Assembly: GCF_002174305.1 (NCBI RefSeq)
Contig: NZ_MIJB01000003.1
Span: 1-64,000, forward strand
Direction of reading: 5' to 3'
DNA length: 64,000 nt
DNA from: Aeromicrobium sp. PE09-221
GTDB lineage: Bacteria; Actinomycetota; Actinomycetes; Propionibacteriales; Nocardioidaceae
The first letter of the stretch is position 1. Each line of letters opens with the position of its first letter. A model generated the notes under the pieces. It saw only the letters and a list, made by a program, of their open reading frames with translations. It did not search any database and had not been told where the DNA came from. Positions 48,215 through 57,360 of the stretch are shown here, piece after piece. Made by a program: the position numbers and the translations under genes.

Positions 48215-48988
48215 ATGACTCTGCAAGACAAGAATGTCGTCGTCACCGGCGCAGGACGAGGGATCGGGCGCGCGATCGCCGAGGCCGCCGCCGCCCAGGG
48301 TGCCCGTGTCGTCGTCAGCGACGTCGACCAGGCCGCCGCTACCGAGGTGGCCGACACCACGGGCGGGATCGCCATCGCCGCCGACCTCAGCAAGGCGGCC
48401 GAACCCGAGCGGCTCGTGCTCGAGGCCATCGCGACCCTGGACCGCATTGACGTGTTCTTCGGTAACGCCGGTGTCGATCTCGGCGCGGGATGGCAGGTCG
48501 AGGACCGGCTCTGGGACGTCGCCATGGGCGTCAACCTGATGGCTCACGTCCGCGCCGCCCGCGAGCTCATCCCCCACTGGCTGAAGGCCGGCGGCGGGCA
48601 CTACGTCGTGACCGCCAGCGCGGCCGGACTGCTCAGCATGGTCGGCAACGCTCCGTACTCGGTCTCCAAGCACGCGGCCGTCGCCTTCGCCGAGTGGTTG
48701 TCGATCTCCTACGCCAGCCGGGACATCAAGGTTCAAGCCATCTGTCCCCAGGGAGTCAACACTCAGATGCTCCAGGACTCCGGAGCCGTCAAGGATCTGC
48801 TTTCCCACGACGCCCTGCTCGAGCCCCGTGACGTGGCAGGCCAGGCCATCGCAGCGCTCAGCACCGATGCCTTCTACGTGCTGCCGCATCCTTCCGTCGC
48901 GGACTACGCCCTCGCTCGGGTTAGGACACCGGACGCATGGCTCACCGGCATGAGCCGCCTTAGTGATCGAGTATTCGGCGATGCCTGA
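48215..48988 (+). CDS. SDR family oxidoreductase
   Basis: This 257-residue classical short-chain dehydrogenase has VVVTGAGRGIGRAIAEAAAA (NAD(P)-binding glycine motif), FFGNAGVDLG (NAG), VTASAAGLLSMVGNAPYSVS and YSVSKHAAVA (catalytic Ser, Tyr and Lys), then ICPQGVNTQM. Asp in VVSDVDQ after the second strand suggests NAD preference. ATG 48215 follows GGAG at good spacing; GTG 48209 is possible. It would oxidise a hydroxyacyl or alcohol intermediate of this cluster. Confidence 0.92.
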   Translation: MTLQDKNVVVTGAGRGIGRAIAEAAAAQGARVVVSDVDQAAATEVADTTGGIAIAADLSKAAEPERLVLEAIATLDRIDVFFGNAGVDLGAGWQVEDRLWDVAMGVNLMAHVRAARELIPHWLKAGGGHYVVTASAAGLLSMVGNAPYSVSKHAAVAFAEWLSISYASRDIKVQAICPQGVNTQMLQDSGAVKDLLSHDALLEPRDVAGQAIAALSTDAFYVLPHPSVADYALARVRTPDAWLTGMSRLSDRVFGDA

Positions 48989-49286
48989 GACGGTGGACCC
49001 GAACAGCCCACTCGAGCTGGAGATGCGGGGACCCGAGTCCTCCGGACGCATCAGCATCGAGATGACCCGGACTCTCGCGGCCCTCCACCCGCTCGACCCA
49101 CACACGGCGGGGCTCGGAGGCTTTGGCCGATCCGAGGGATTCCTCAACCGACAGCCCAGGCTCTGGCGTACTCAGATGGGTGCCTTTCGACCCCGCACTC
49201 CCGCCGAGCCACCCGACGGGTTCGGATCCAACCTCGGGCCGGCGCATCTCGAGCTCACCGCCATGACCCAACCCGCCAGAACATGA
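48981..49286 (+). pseudogene. remnant of an aminoglycoside-phosphotransferase-family gene
   Basis: Within this 101-codon frame, ISIEMTRTLAALHPLDPHTA and GLGGFGRSEGFLNRQPRLWR match an internal segment of APH-fold phosphotransferases of the ACAD10/11-associated type (normally RTLAALHAVDPxAVGLGDFG). Neither the ATP-binding lobe nor the catalytic HGD/DxE motifs are present, and the ends do not resemble the family. It overlaps the SDR stop by 8 bp and the next gene by 4 bp (ATGA), so translation through it may still couple the neighbours. Confidence 0.65.
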
Positions 49287-50035
49287 CGACGCACGGCCCG
49301 ATCAGCTCACAGTTCGAGCACCTCATGGTCGAAGAGGTCGACGACGCGATCGTCCTGATCACGCTCGACCGACCTCCGGTCAACGCTGTCAATCACACGA
49401 TGTACCGCGAGCTCGCCACCGCCTTCGGCGAGATCGCGACGCCGCAGACCGGTGCGCGAGCGGTCGTCGTGACAGGTCGCGGTCGCCACTTCTGTGCCGG
49501 GAACGATCTTGCAGAACTCGCCGAGTTCAACGCGCGCAATGCCGAGGAGCGTCTCAGCCGACTTCGCCGGGTGTTGTGGAGCGTCTACGACTGCGACCTT
49601 CCTGTCATCGCTGCGGTGCATGGCGGTGTCGTCGGGGCCGGCGTGGGTATCGCCGCCTCGAGCGACGCCATCATCGCCACCGCAGACGCGCGATTCTCCA
49701 TTCCCGAGCTCGCCGCCGGCCTGATCGGCGGTGCCAGCCACATGCGCCGCCTCGCGCCTGATCTGGCCGTCCGGCGGATGGTACTGACCGGCGAGCCCAT
49801 CGACGCCAGCACACTCCGTCATTGGGGGTCCGTCGAGCGCGTTGTGCCCCGCGACCTCCTGATCCCCACCGCCGTCGACCTCGCCAGAACGATGACCAAG
49901 CACCCGCCCGACATGCTCAAGGCCGCGAAGCGCGCCATGCGAGTCACCGAGTACGCCGACCTCAAGACCGGATATCACAGCGAGCACCTCCACGCTCTCG
50001 AGGTCATCGAAGACCGCCAGGGCCCACAGGCATGA
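49283..50035 (+). CDS. enoyl-CoA hydratase/isomerase
   Basis: This 250-residue crotonase-family protein has VVVTGRGRHFCAGNDLAELA and LPVIAAVHGGVVGAGVGIAA, the two oxyanion-hole segments. ARFSIPELAAGLIGGASHMR carries the Glu of the active hydratase and isomerase group. It probably hydrates an enoyl-CoA in the same pathway as the ligase and SDR. The ATG at 49283 and the next gene both use ATGA overlaps, showing coupled translation along the operon. Confidence 0.92.
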   Translation: MTTHGPISSQFEHLMVEEVDDAIVLITLDRPPVNAVNHTMYRELATAFGEIATPQTGARAVVVTGRGRHFCAGNDLAELAEFNARNAEERLSRLRRVLWSVYDCDLPVIAAVHGGVVGAGVGIAASSDAIIATADARFSIPELAAGLIGGASHMRRLAPDLAVRRMVLTGEPIDASTLRHWGSVERVVPRDLLIPTAVDLARTMTKHPPDMLKAAKRAMRVTEYADLKTGYHSEHLHALEVIEDRQGPQA

Positions 50036-51021
50036 CCGAGACGCCCATCGAGGTCGCCGAGGGGGTCCACCTCATCCGCCTTCCCGTCCCGCTGCACGGG
50101 CTCACCAGCGTCAACGTGTACGCCATCGAAGGCGACGACGGGATCACGATGATCGACGGAGGATAGGACTCCGACGAGGGCCTGGCCGATCTGACGGCAG
50201 CGCTGAGAATGATCGGACACGCCGTGCAGGACGTACGCCGATTCCTGGTCACGCACGTCCACGGTGACCACTACTCGCTGGCATCCCGTGTCCGCTCGAT
50301 CACCGGTGCCGAGACGTACCTCGGCGAAGGGGAACGTCAGTCGCTTCGCGCGATCACTGAAGCCGATATCGACGAGCGCATGCGCCAGGCACTCCGAGAC
50401 GCCGGGGCTCAGACTCTCGCCGACAGCTGGGAGCCGCACGAGCTCGGCACACCGGACTCATGGGCAGATCCCTCGGCCTGGATCAAGGACGGTCACGAGA
50501 TCGACCTCGGAAATCGAACATTGCTGACGGTCACCACACCTGGCCACACCCTCGGACACTGCATCTTCGTCGATCCCTCCACGGCGCTGACTTTCACCGG
50601 CGATCACGTACTGCCCAGGATCACCCCGTCGGTGGGCTTCGAGGCCTTCATCAGAGACAACCCTCTGCGGGACTACATCCGATCGCTGCAGCGACTGCTT
50701 ACCCGTCCCGACACGCGGCTTCTTCCTGCTCATGGAGACCCATGCGACTCCACGCATGCGCGGGTCTCAGAGCTACTGGCCCATCATGAGTCACGGCTGG
50801 CCGAGACGCTGGCAGCCGCGGCGGGAGCGGGCCCGAGTACTCCCTTCGAGATCGCCGCACGGCTCACGTGGACGCGACGACGGCGGTCGTTCACGGCGTT
50901 GGGTCCGAACGACGCCTCACTCGCGACGATGGAGACCCGAGCACATCTCGAAGCACTGTGCGATCGCCTGCTGGTGCACAAGGTGTCGACCGACGCTCGC
51001 GATGCCTATGCCGTTGCCTGA
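50032..51021 (+). pseudogene. MBL-fold hydrolase interrupted by an in-frame TAG
   Basis: Codons 1-44 read MTETPIEVAEGVHLIRLPVP to ITMIDGG, then TAG at 50164-50166. The same frame then continues DSDEGLADLTAALRMIGHAV and the metal site VTHVHGDHYS, with TGDHVLPRITPS and LLPAHGDP following. A Trp codon (TGG) at the stop gives the normal MIDGGW of the family, so a G-to-A change is the simplest cause. A protein restarting at ATG 50209 would keep most metal ligands but lack the first strands. Confidence 0.8.
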
Positions 51022-51039
51022 CCCCGCGCGGCCGCTCGA

Positions 51040-51636
51040 TCAAACAGCACCCTGATGTTCGCGCAACATCGACTCGAACCAGTGATCCACGATCTTGCGT
51101 GCTCCACTGCGATCGGGACGGAACACCCGAGTCACCTCGATACCGCGCAGCATCGCCATCAACGACTCGAACGCCACCCACGAGTCCTCCGAGCTGTCGA
51201 AGGCCGAGTATCGATCGAACACCCCTCTCAGCGCGGCACCCAACTTCCGTTCCGCGGGCTGGAGCGCTGCCAGGAGATCGGGATCGGTCCGGGCAGCCGT
51301 CCACAGCTCCATGGCCGCTTGGAAAGGTGGGCCACTCTGCGCCTCAACGATCGCGTCCACCACCCGCCGCAGCGCGTCATCTGATCCATCAACCTCTTCG
51401 GCGACCTGCTGGATCGCAGCCAGGCGAATGTCGGCGATGTGATGGATCGCCGCGACGAACAGCTCGGCCTTCGAACCGAAGTGGTGCAGCAGGGCGCCCC
51501 GGGACACCCCGCAGCGGTCCTGGATGCGCTGCGTCGTGGTGCCGGCATAACCGTGCTCGACGAGACTCATCATCGCCGCATCGAGAAGCGCAGCACGAGT
51601 ACGAGCGAGCTGCTCCTTGCGAGTGACTGCGGCCAT
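51040..51636 (-). CDS. TetR family transcriptional regulator
   Basis: This 198-residue regulator has its helix-turn-helix in LLDAAMMSLVEHGYAGTTTQ and CGVSRGALLHHFGSKAELFV. It is convergent with the MBL pseudogene and belongs to the acyl-CoA gene set, so it probably represses that set through the palindromes at 46996 and 47070, with an acyl-CoA as a likely inducer. The ATG at 51636 (MAAVTRKEQL) is the best start. Confidence 0.92.
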   Translation of the reverse strand: MAAVTRKEQLARTRAALLDAAMMSLVEHGYAGTTTQRIQDRCGVSRGALLHHFGSKAELFVAAIHHIADIRLAAIQQVAEEVDGSDDALRRVVDAIVEAQSGPPFQAAMELWTAARTDPDLLAALQPAERKLGAALRGVFDRYSAFDSSEDSWVAFESLMAMLRGIEVTRVFRPDRSGARKIVDHWFESMLREHQGAV

Positions 51637-51678
51637 GGCTGAACTGTATCGTCGTGAGGGCCGACACAGCGAGGGCCG

Positions 51679-51707
51679 CGTGATCGTGCTCACCGAGCAC
51701 GATCACG
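51679..51707. promoter_or_regulatory. 29-bp perfect palindrome between the TetR and Lrp genes
   Basis: CGTGATCGTGCTC, ACC, GAGCACGATCACG is a perfect dyad with 13-bp arms, 42 bp upstream of the TetR start and 148 bp upstream of the Lrp start. It has no T tract. It is better explained as an operator for one of the two regulators than as a terminator, since the flanking genes diverge. Confidence 0.55.
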
Positions 51708-51854
51708 CCCGACGGGCTGCAGATGCTCGAGCTGCCCTCGGCGTGACCGGCGAGGACGTGCGCGCCGCGACCGAGCCACCCGTGCTCCGACCGTCCGATC
51801 CTCACACGCGCCAGGCATACTGAACGGCACGATGTCCCGACCGCGAAGGCTCGC

Positions 51855-52379
51855 ATGTCCATCTCCATCGACCACCTCGACGCCCAGATCATCGCGCTCC
51901 TCAGCGAGAACGCCAGACGCGGCCCGGTCGAGCTCTCCGCGGCGCTCGGCGTGGCCCGCAACACCGTCCAAGCCCGCATCCGTCGCCTGGAGGAGTCGGG
52001 CGTGCTCGACGGCTTCACCCCGCGGGTCTGCCTGCCTCGGGCCGGCGTGGGCGTTGAGGCCTTCGCCGCGCTCGCCCTGGAGCAGGGCCGGCTGGACGAC
52101 GTGATCCGCGAGCTGCGGGAGATTCCGAATATCCTCGAGATCCACGCGACGACGGGCCGCGAGGATCTCCTGGCTCGCGTCGCCACGCAGGACAACGCCG
52201 CCCTGCAGACCCTGATGCAGCGCATCCTGGCCATCCCCGGTGTGAGCCACTCCAACACGACCCTGTGCCTCACCACGCCGCTGTCCTACCGGGTACAACC
52301 CCTGCTCGACCAGGTGACGCGGGCGGCGGGCTGGGGGCGTTCCACCCCGCGGCCTGACCTCGGGACCGGCAAGGGGTGA
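51855..52379 (+). CDS. Lrp/AsnC family transcriptional regulator
   Basis: This 174-residue regulator has an N-terminal winged helix (IDHLDAQIIALLSENARRGP, GVARNTVQARIRRLEESGVL) and a C-terminal RAM/AsnC ligand domain (VEAFAALALEQGRLDDVIRE, ILEIHATTGREDLLARVATQ). Lrp-type proteins sense amino acids. It is convergent with the amino-acid degradation genes that follow, so it is a good candidate to control them. Confidence 0.92.
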   Translation: MSISIDHLDAQIIALLSENARRGPVELSAALGVARNTVQARIRRLEESGVLDGFTPRVCLPRAGVGVEAFAALALEQGRLDDVIRELREIPNILEIHATTGREDLLARVATQDNAALQTLMQRILAIPGVSHSNTTLCLTTPLSYRVQPLLDQVTRAAGWGRSTPRPDLGTGKG

Positions 52380-52418
52380 CATGCCGCCCAGCCCGGTTGA
52401 CCGGCCCCGGGCCGTGAG

Positions 52419-55400
52419 TCAGACGCCGAGACGCTCGACGAGCGCGGCGCGCTCGGCGTCGTACGTCCGAACCGAGCGCAGCTTGACGTCCTCGTAGCCT
52501 CGCACATGGTCGGGCAGCTCGGCCAACCGCACGACATCGTCATGGTTCTCGACGTCAAGCACCTCGAGGCACGCGTCGATCGTCCGCTCGTACTCCTCGA
52601 CCAGACGGCGCTCCACCCGCCGCACCTCGGCACGACCGAACGGATCGAGCCGCGTGCCGCGCAGCCAGCGCATCCGGACAAGCGACGAGAACACCGGACC
52701 GAACCAGGGTCCGAGCGTCAGCTTGCGCCGCATCCCCATCGCGCGCAGCGTCGGCGGATGCAGACGCCACGCGACTCGGGCATCCGTTCCGAACGTCGCG
52801 GCCACCTCGGCGTCGACCTCGTCAGCGCGCGCCAGACGGGCAACCTCGTACTCGTCCTTGTACGCCATCAGCTTGTAAGCATACGTGGCGACGGCCTCGG
52901 CCAGCACGGTCGAGCCCCCGACCCGGTCGCGCTCGGCGACGCGTACCCGCTCGACCAGCTGCTCGTAGCGTAGCGCGTACCGCGCGTCCTGATAGGCGAC
53001 GAGGTCGTGACGGCGCACGCGCACAAGCCGTTCGAGTTCCGAGCCGGCCTCGGCCTTCACGACCGTGCTGACCGGCGTCACGACGGGAGTCGAGACCTCC
53101 CGCAACGACCCGAGCAGCGCGTCGAGGGCCGGACGGTCTGCTACCCACTGTCGCCCACGGCGAAACGCCTGGACGTTGGTTTCGACGGCGACCCCGTTGA
53201 GGGCGATCGACTCCTCGAGCGCGGCGGCAGAGACCGGCAGCCGTCCCGACTGATACGCGATGCCCAGCAGGAACATGTTGACGAACTGCTCGGCCCCGAA
53301 CAGGCCCTCGGCGTAACTGCGCGCGTCGAACGTCAGCACCCGGTCGGCCGACGTGCGGTCGAGGATTGGGGCCAGGGCGTCGTCGACGTCCGGGAACGAT
53401 ACCGACGGGTCGCTGACCATGGCCCCGGTCGGGACGGGTGACGTCGAGACGACGGCGGTGCCGGTCGGGGACAGGACGCCCACGTTGCGCGGATCGGCCG
53501 CGACGAGCAGGTCGTAGCCGAGGTAGAGGTCGCACCCGCCGGCGGCGATCTTGTTGCCGCCGGCGATCGGCTCGTCCGAGACCTTCACGTCCGACACGAC
53601 AGCGCCACCCTTCTGCGCGAGACCGGTCTGGTCGAGCGTCCGCACGTGCCGGCCCGACAGGACCGCGGCGATCGCCAGCACCTGCGATGTCGTGACGACG
53701 CCCGTGCCGCCGACGCCCATCAGGCGCGTCGTGTGGACGTGCCCGAGCTCGGCCAACACCGGATCTGGCAGCTCGTCGACGGTCAGCGACGCCAGCGCGG
53801 CCCGGCGCGTCGGGCCCGACCGTGGGGTGACCGTCATGAAGGCCGGGCAGTCGCCCGACAGGCACGTCAGGTCGGTGTTGCACGAACTCTGGTGGATCGT
53901 CGTCTTGCGTCCGAACTCCGTCTGCACCGGGTGTACCGAGAGGCAGTTCGACTTCTCGCCACAGTCACCGCACCCCTCACAGAGGCGCTCGTTGATCATG
54001 ACCGCCTCGGTCGGCTTCGGGGCCTTGCCGCGCTTGCGCTTGCGGCGCAGCTCCGTGGCGCACTCCTGCTCGTGGATCAGCACCGTGGTGCCGGGCGTCG
54101 CCGCTAGCACCTCCTGCGCCTCGGCGATGCGCTCGCGCGGCCACACGTCGAGATCGCGCGGCAGCCCCGTGCGACGCAGGGCCTTGACCTCCGAGGTCGT
54201 GACGATGATCCGCGCCACGCCCTCCGACCGCAGGTTCTGCACCATCGCCGCGACGTCCATCTCGCCGACGGCGTCCTGACCGCCCGTCATCGCGACCGTG
54301 GAGTTATAGAGGATCCGGTAGGTGATGTTGTGGCCCGACGCCACCGACGCGCGGATCGCGAGGCTGCCCGAGTGGTGGAACGTGCCGTCGCCCAGGTTCT
54401 GCACGAAGTGCGGCGCGTCGACAAACGGGGCCATCCCGATCCATTGGGTGCCCTCGCCGCCCATCTGGGTCAGCCCGACCACGTCGCCGACCTGCTTGGG
54501 GTCCATCAGCAGGACCATCGCGTGGCAGCCTATGCCCGCGCCCTGCACCGAGTCAGGCGCCGGCCGGGTCGACGTGTTGTGCGGGCAACCGGAGCAGTAA
54601 TAGGGCGCGCGCTGGATCAGCGGCAGATGCAACCGCTCGCGCGCGAAGGCGCGCGTCCGCTCGTCGAGCCACGCGGTCACGCCCGGCAGGCCGTCGACGT
54701 GCTCGAGTCGCTTGGCCAGCCCGAGCGTCACGGTGTCGACGTCGAGCTCCCCGTGCGCCGCGAACAGCGCGCTGCCATCCGGAGCGCTCTTGCCGCTCAC
54801 GGTCGGCGTCAAGGCGCTGCCGTACAGCGCGTCGCGGATCATCGTCTCCACGAACGCGCGCTTCTCCTCCACCACGACGATCTCGTCGAGACCCACCGCG
54901 AAGTCCCGGATCTGCTGCGGGTCGAGAGGCCAGAGGACGTCGAGCTTCAGGACGCGGACACGGTCGGAACGCTGGTCGTCGCCGGCCAGGCACAACCGAG
55001 TGAGCGCCTCGCGCACGTCGAGATAGGTTTTGCCGGACGTCACGATGCCGACCGTCGCGTCGGCCGGTCCGGTGGCGCGGTTCAGGTCATTGAGGCGGAT
55101 GTAGTCGGTCACGATCCGCATGCGCGTCGTCATGAAGTCGCGCTCAAGCGGGCCGAGCGTGGGCTGGAGCAGCTTTGCCGTCGGCGTGTGCTGGCACGCA
55201 CCGACGGGCATGACCGGCTCGATCGCGTCGGCGAGCAGGTCGACCGAGGCCGAGCCGTCCGCGACCGAGGTCACGATCTTGAGTGACGTCCACAGGCCCG
55301 ACGCGCGCGACATCGCGACCGCGTGCTGGCCCAGGGTCAGGATCTCGGCAGGATCGGCGGGGTACAGCACGGGCATGCCGAGGTCGGCCAGCGCATGCTC

Positions 55401-55904
55401 CGAGGCACACGGGACGGTGGAGGACTTGGCCGCCGGGTCGTCGCCGACGAACGCGACAGCACCACCCCGCGGATGAGTGCCCATGAGGTTGGCGTGTCGC
55501 AGGGCGTCGGTGGCCCGGTCGAGCCCGGGCGCCTTGCCGTACCAGTACCCGACGACTCCCTCGACCTGCGACTCGAGCTCGCCGATGAGCTGCGAGCCCT
55601 GCACGGCGGTGGCGGCGAGCTCCTCGTTGAGCCCCTGCTCCAACACGATGTCGTGCGCCTCGAGCAGCTTCGCCTGCCGCATCAGCTCGAGGTCGTAGCC
55701 GCCCAGCGGCGATCCCTCGTACCCGCTGATGAACGTGCCGATGCTCGCGCCGGCAGCACGGTCGGCACGCGCCTGATCGATGGCCACACGCGCGAGGGCC
55801 TGGATCCCGGTCAGGTGGACCCGGCCTGATCGACGCTCATAGCGGTCGTCGAGCGAGAAGTCGTGCGGGGCGAGCTCGCCGACCCGCTCGGGCGTGGTGG
55901 TCAT
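52419..55904 (-). CDS. indolepyruvate ferredoxin oxidoreductase, alpha-beta fusion
   Basis: This 1161-residue 2-oxoacid:ferredoxin oxidoreductase decarboxylates arylpyruvates or branched 2-oxoacids to acyl-CoA with reduced ferredoxin. The order is the N-terminal pyrimidine domain (FISGYEGSPLGGYDLELMRQ), the TPP domain (YCSGCPHNTSTRP, MGGEGTQWIGMAPFV, LGDGTFHHSGSLAIRA), the cysteine-rich part CEGCGDCGEKSNC, and the gamma-type domain (TRLMGVGGTGVVTTSQVLAI). This matches the large single-chain enzymes of actinobacteria and proteobacteria. ATG 55904 overlaps the dehydrogenase stop by 4 bp. Confidence 0.93.
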   Translation of the reverse strand: MTTTPERVGELAPHDFSLDDRYERRSGRVHLTGIQALARVAIDQARADRAAGASIGTFISGYEGSPLGGYDLELMRQAKLLEAHDIVLEQGLNEELAATAVQGSQLIGELESQVEGVVGYWYGKAPGLDRATDALRHANLMGTHPRGGAVAFVGDDPAAKSSTVPCASEHALADLGMPVLYPADPAEILTLGQHAVAMSRASGLWTSLKIVTSVADGSASVDLLADAIEPVMPVGACQHTPTAKLLQPTLGPLERDFMTTRMRIVTDYIRLNDLNRATGPADATVGIVTSGKTYLDVREALTRLCLAGDDQRSDRVRVLKLDVLWPLDPQQIRDFAVGLDEIVVVEEKRAFVETMIRDALYGSALTPTVSGKSAPDGSALFAAHGELDVDTVTLGLAKRLEHVDGLPGVTAWLDERTRAFARERLHLPLIQRAPYYCSGCPHNTSTRPAPDSVQGAGIGCHAMVLLMDPKQVGDVVGLTQMGGEGTQWIGMAPFVDAPHFVQNLGDGTFHHSGSLAIRASVASGHNITYRILYNSTVAMTGGQDAVGEMDVAAMVQNLRSEGVARIIVTTSEVKALRRTGLPRDLDVWPRERIAEAQEVLAATPGTTVLIHEQECATELRRKRKRGKAPKPTEAVMINERLCEGCGDCGEKSNCLSVHPVQTEFGRKTTIHQSSCNTDLTCLSGDCPAFMTVTPRSGPTRRAALASLTVDELPDPVLAELGHVHTTRLMGVGGTGVVTTSQVLAIAAVLSGRHVRTLDQTGLAQKGGAVVSDVKVSDEPIAGGNKIAAGGCDLYLGYDLLVAADPRNVGVLSPTGTAVVSTSPVPTGAMVSDPSVSFPDVDDALAPILDRTSADRVLTFDARSYAEGLFGAEQFVNMFLLGIAYQSGRLPVSAAALEESIALNGVAVETNVQAFRRGRQWVADRPALDALLGSLREVSTPVVTPVSTVVKAEAGSELERLVRVRRHDLVAYQDARYALRYEQLVERVRVAERDRVGGSTVLAEAVATYAYKLMAYKDEYEVARLARADEVDAEVAATFGTDARVAWRLHPPTLRAMGMRRKLTLGPWFGPVFSSLVRMRWLRGTRLDPFGRAEVRRVERRLVEEYERTIDACLEVLDVENHDDVVRLAELPDHVRGYEDVKLRSVRTYDAERAALVERLGV

Positions 55905-56998
55905 ACGCCGACACCCGCCAGGTGGCACTCCTCGGCCGCTGCCCTCAGTCGCGCCTCGGCCACCTGGTCGGCGGCGGCTCCCGGGGTGATGGCCTGCTCG
56001 CCGGAGAGGCGCAGGATCCCCTCGACGGTGTCGAAGATCGACTCGACCTGCTGGCGGACGTCGGCCCGCGTGAGTCGCTGGCGCTCACCGGCGACCTGGA
56101 TCAGACCGCCGGCGTTGGCCACGTAGTCGGGCACCCAGCGGATGCCACGGCGCGTCAGCAGCAGCTCGACGTCGGCCGTGGAGAGCTGGTTGTTGGCGGC
56201 ACCGCACACGATCTGGGCCTGCAGGCTCTCGGCCGTCGAGGGCGTCAGGGTGGCGCCCATCGCGCACGGTGCGTACACGTCGACCGGCACACGCAGCACG
56301 TCGTCGACCAGGTCGACATCGGGAAAGTCGACCTCGACCCGCTGTCGCGCCTGCGCGGAGACGTCGGTCGCGACCACGCGCGCGCCGGCAGCCACCAGGA
56401 GCGACACGAGGTGGTAGCCGACCTTGCCGAGTCCTTCCACGCCCACAGACCGGCCGTCGAGGGTCTCACTGCCCCAGACGTTCTGAGCCGCTGCGCGCAA
56501 GGAGGAGAAGACGCCGAGCGCTGTCATGGGCGCGCTGTCGCCGGAGCCACCGACGGCCTCGGTGCGAGCCACGACGTGCGCGGTGGAGCGGCCGATGACG
56601 TCCATGTCCTGCGACGTCGTGCCGACGTCACCGGCGGTGATGTAGCTGCCGCCGAGGCTCTCGACCAAACGGCCGTAGGCCTCGAGCAGCTGATCGGACT
56701 TCACGACAGCCGGGTCGCCGATGATCACGGCCTTGCCACCGCCCAGGTCGAGTCCGGAGGTCGCGGCCTTGTAGGTCATGCCACGCGAGAGGCGCAGGAC
56801 ATCCTCGAGTGCGCGCTCCTCGTCGACGTACGGGTAGAAGCGCGTCCCGCCGAGCGCGGGACCGAGGGTCGTGTCGTGGATCGCGATGATCGCGCGCAGT
56901 CCCGTCTCACGATCGTGCCCGAACAGGACACGCTCGTGCGAGCGAATGCCGTCCGGATCGCTCCCGAAGATGTGGGGTCGGTTCTCGCTGCTGGCCAC
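55901..56998 (-). CDS. Glu/Leu/Phe/Val dehydrogenase (leucine-dehydrogenase-like)
   Basis: This 365-residue NAD-dependent amino acid dehydrogenase oxidatively deaminates a branched-chain or aromatic amino acid to its 2-oxoacid. LGPALGGTRFYPYVDEERAL and GLDLGGGKAVIIGDP hold the substrate loop with its catalytic Lys, GGSYITAGDVGTTSQDMDVI follows, and VEGLGKVGYHLVSLLVAAGA is the NAD motif. The GTG at 56998 (VASSENRPH) has GAGGAG six bases upstream, which decides it over the Met at 57031. The 4-bp overlap with the ferredoxin oxidoreductase gene implies a two-step pathway. Confidence 0.92.
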   Translation of the reverse strand: MASSENRPHIFGSDPDGIRSHERVLFGHDRETGLRAIIAIHDTTLGPALGGTRFYPYVDEERALEDVLRLSRGMTYKAATSGLDLGGGKAVIIGDPAVVKSDQLLEAYGRLVESLGGSYITAGDVGTTSQDMDVIGRSTAHVVARTEAVGGSGDSAPMTALGVFSSLRAAAQNVWGSETLDGRSVGVEGLGKVGYHLVSLLVAAGARVVATDVSAQARQRVEVDFPDVDLVDDVLRVPVDVYAPCAMGATLTPSTAESLQAQIVCGAANNQLSTADVELLLTRRGIRWVPDYVANAGGLIQVAGERQRLTRADVRQQVESIFDTVEGILRLSGEQAITPGAAADQVAEARLRAAAEECHLAGVGV

Positions 56999-57360
56999 GG
57001 TGGTCTCCTCGCGCTGCTGCTCGTTGTCCATTCCCGGTTCGGTGGAACCGCTGTCCCACACCAGGGTTGTAAAGTTCAACGAGACGGTCAACAGATGTGC
57101 GATCTACTATGCGGATGGTTCAGTTCACCGGCGAATCACCGGTGTGAGATGAACCACAGGCGCAGTTCCGCGACCCTCGACTCCGCCATGCCAGAAGGCC
57201 GAGAGGAGCCCTCGTGCACATCGGCGGGGGCGTTCGAGATCGCGAGCTTCGGCAGGGCATCGCCGGTAGGCGAGCCTCCTGCCCGTCTGACGCCACAGCA
57301 AAGCGCTGCCGGCCGCTAGGATCGCGGCCGACAGCGCTCGCTGGTGCACGAACTGCGAAG
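56999..57360. other. intergenic region upstream of the dehydrogenase gene
   Basis: This stretch of 362 bp holds the promoter of the dehydrogenase operon. GTTGTAAAGTTCAAC (57066-57080) is a short dyad (GTTG and CAAC ends) about 68 bp upstream of the GTG start and could be an operator. The rest (57130-57360) is high-G+C, has no recognisable gene or RNA, and lies past the peptidase stop. Confidence 0.4.

Noticed and set aside
51640-51823. Small plus-strand coding frame (MRVTAAMAELYRREG and onward)
   Set aside because: It crosses the TetR start and the 29-bp palindrome, has no ribosome-binding site, and no family was recognised.
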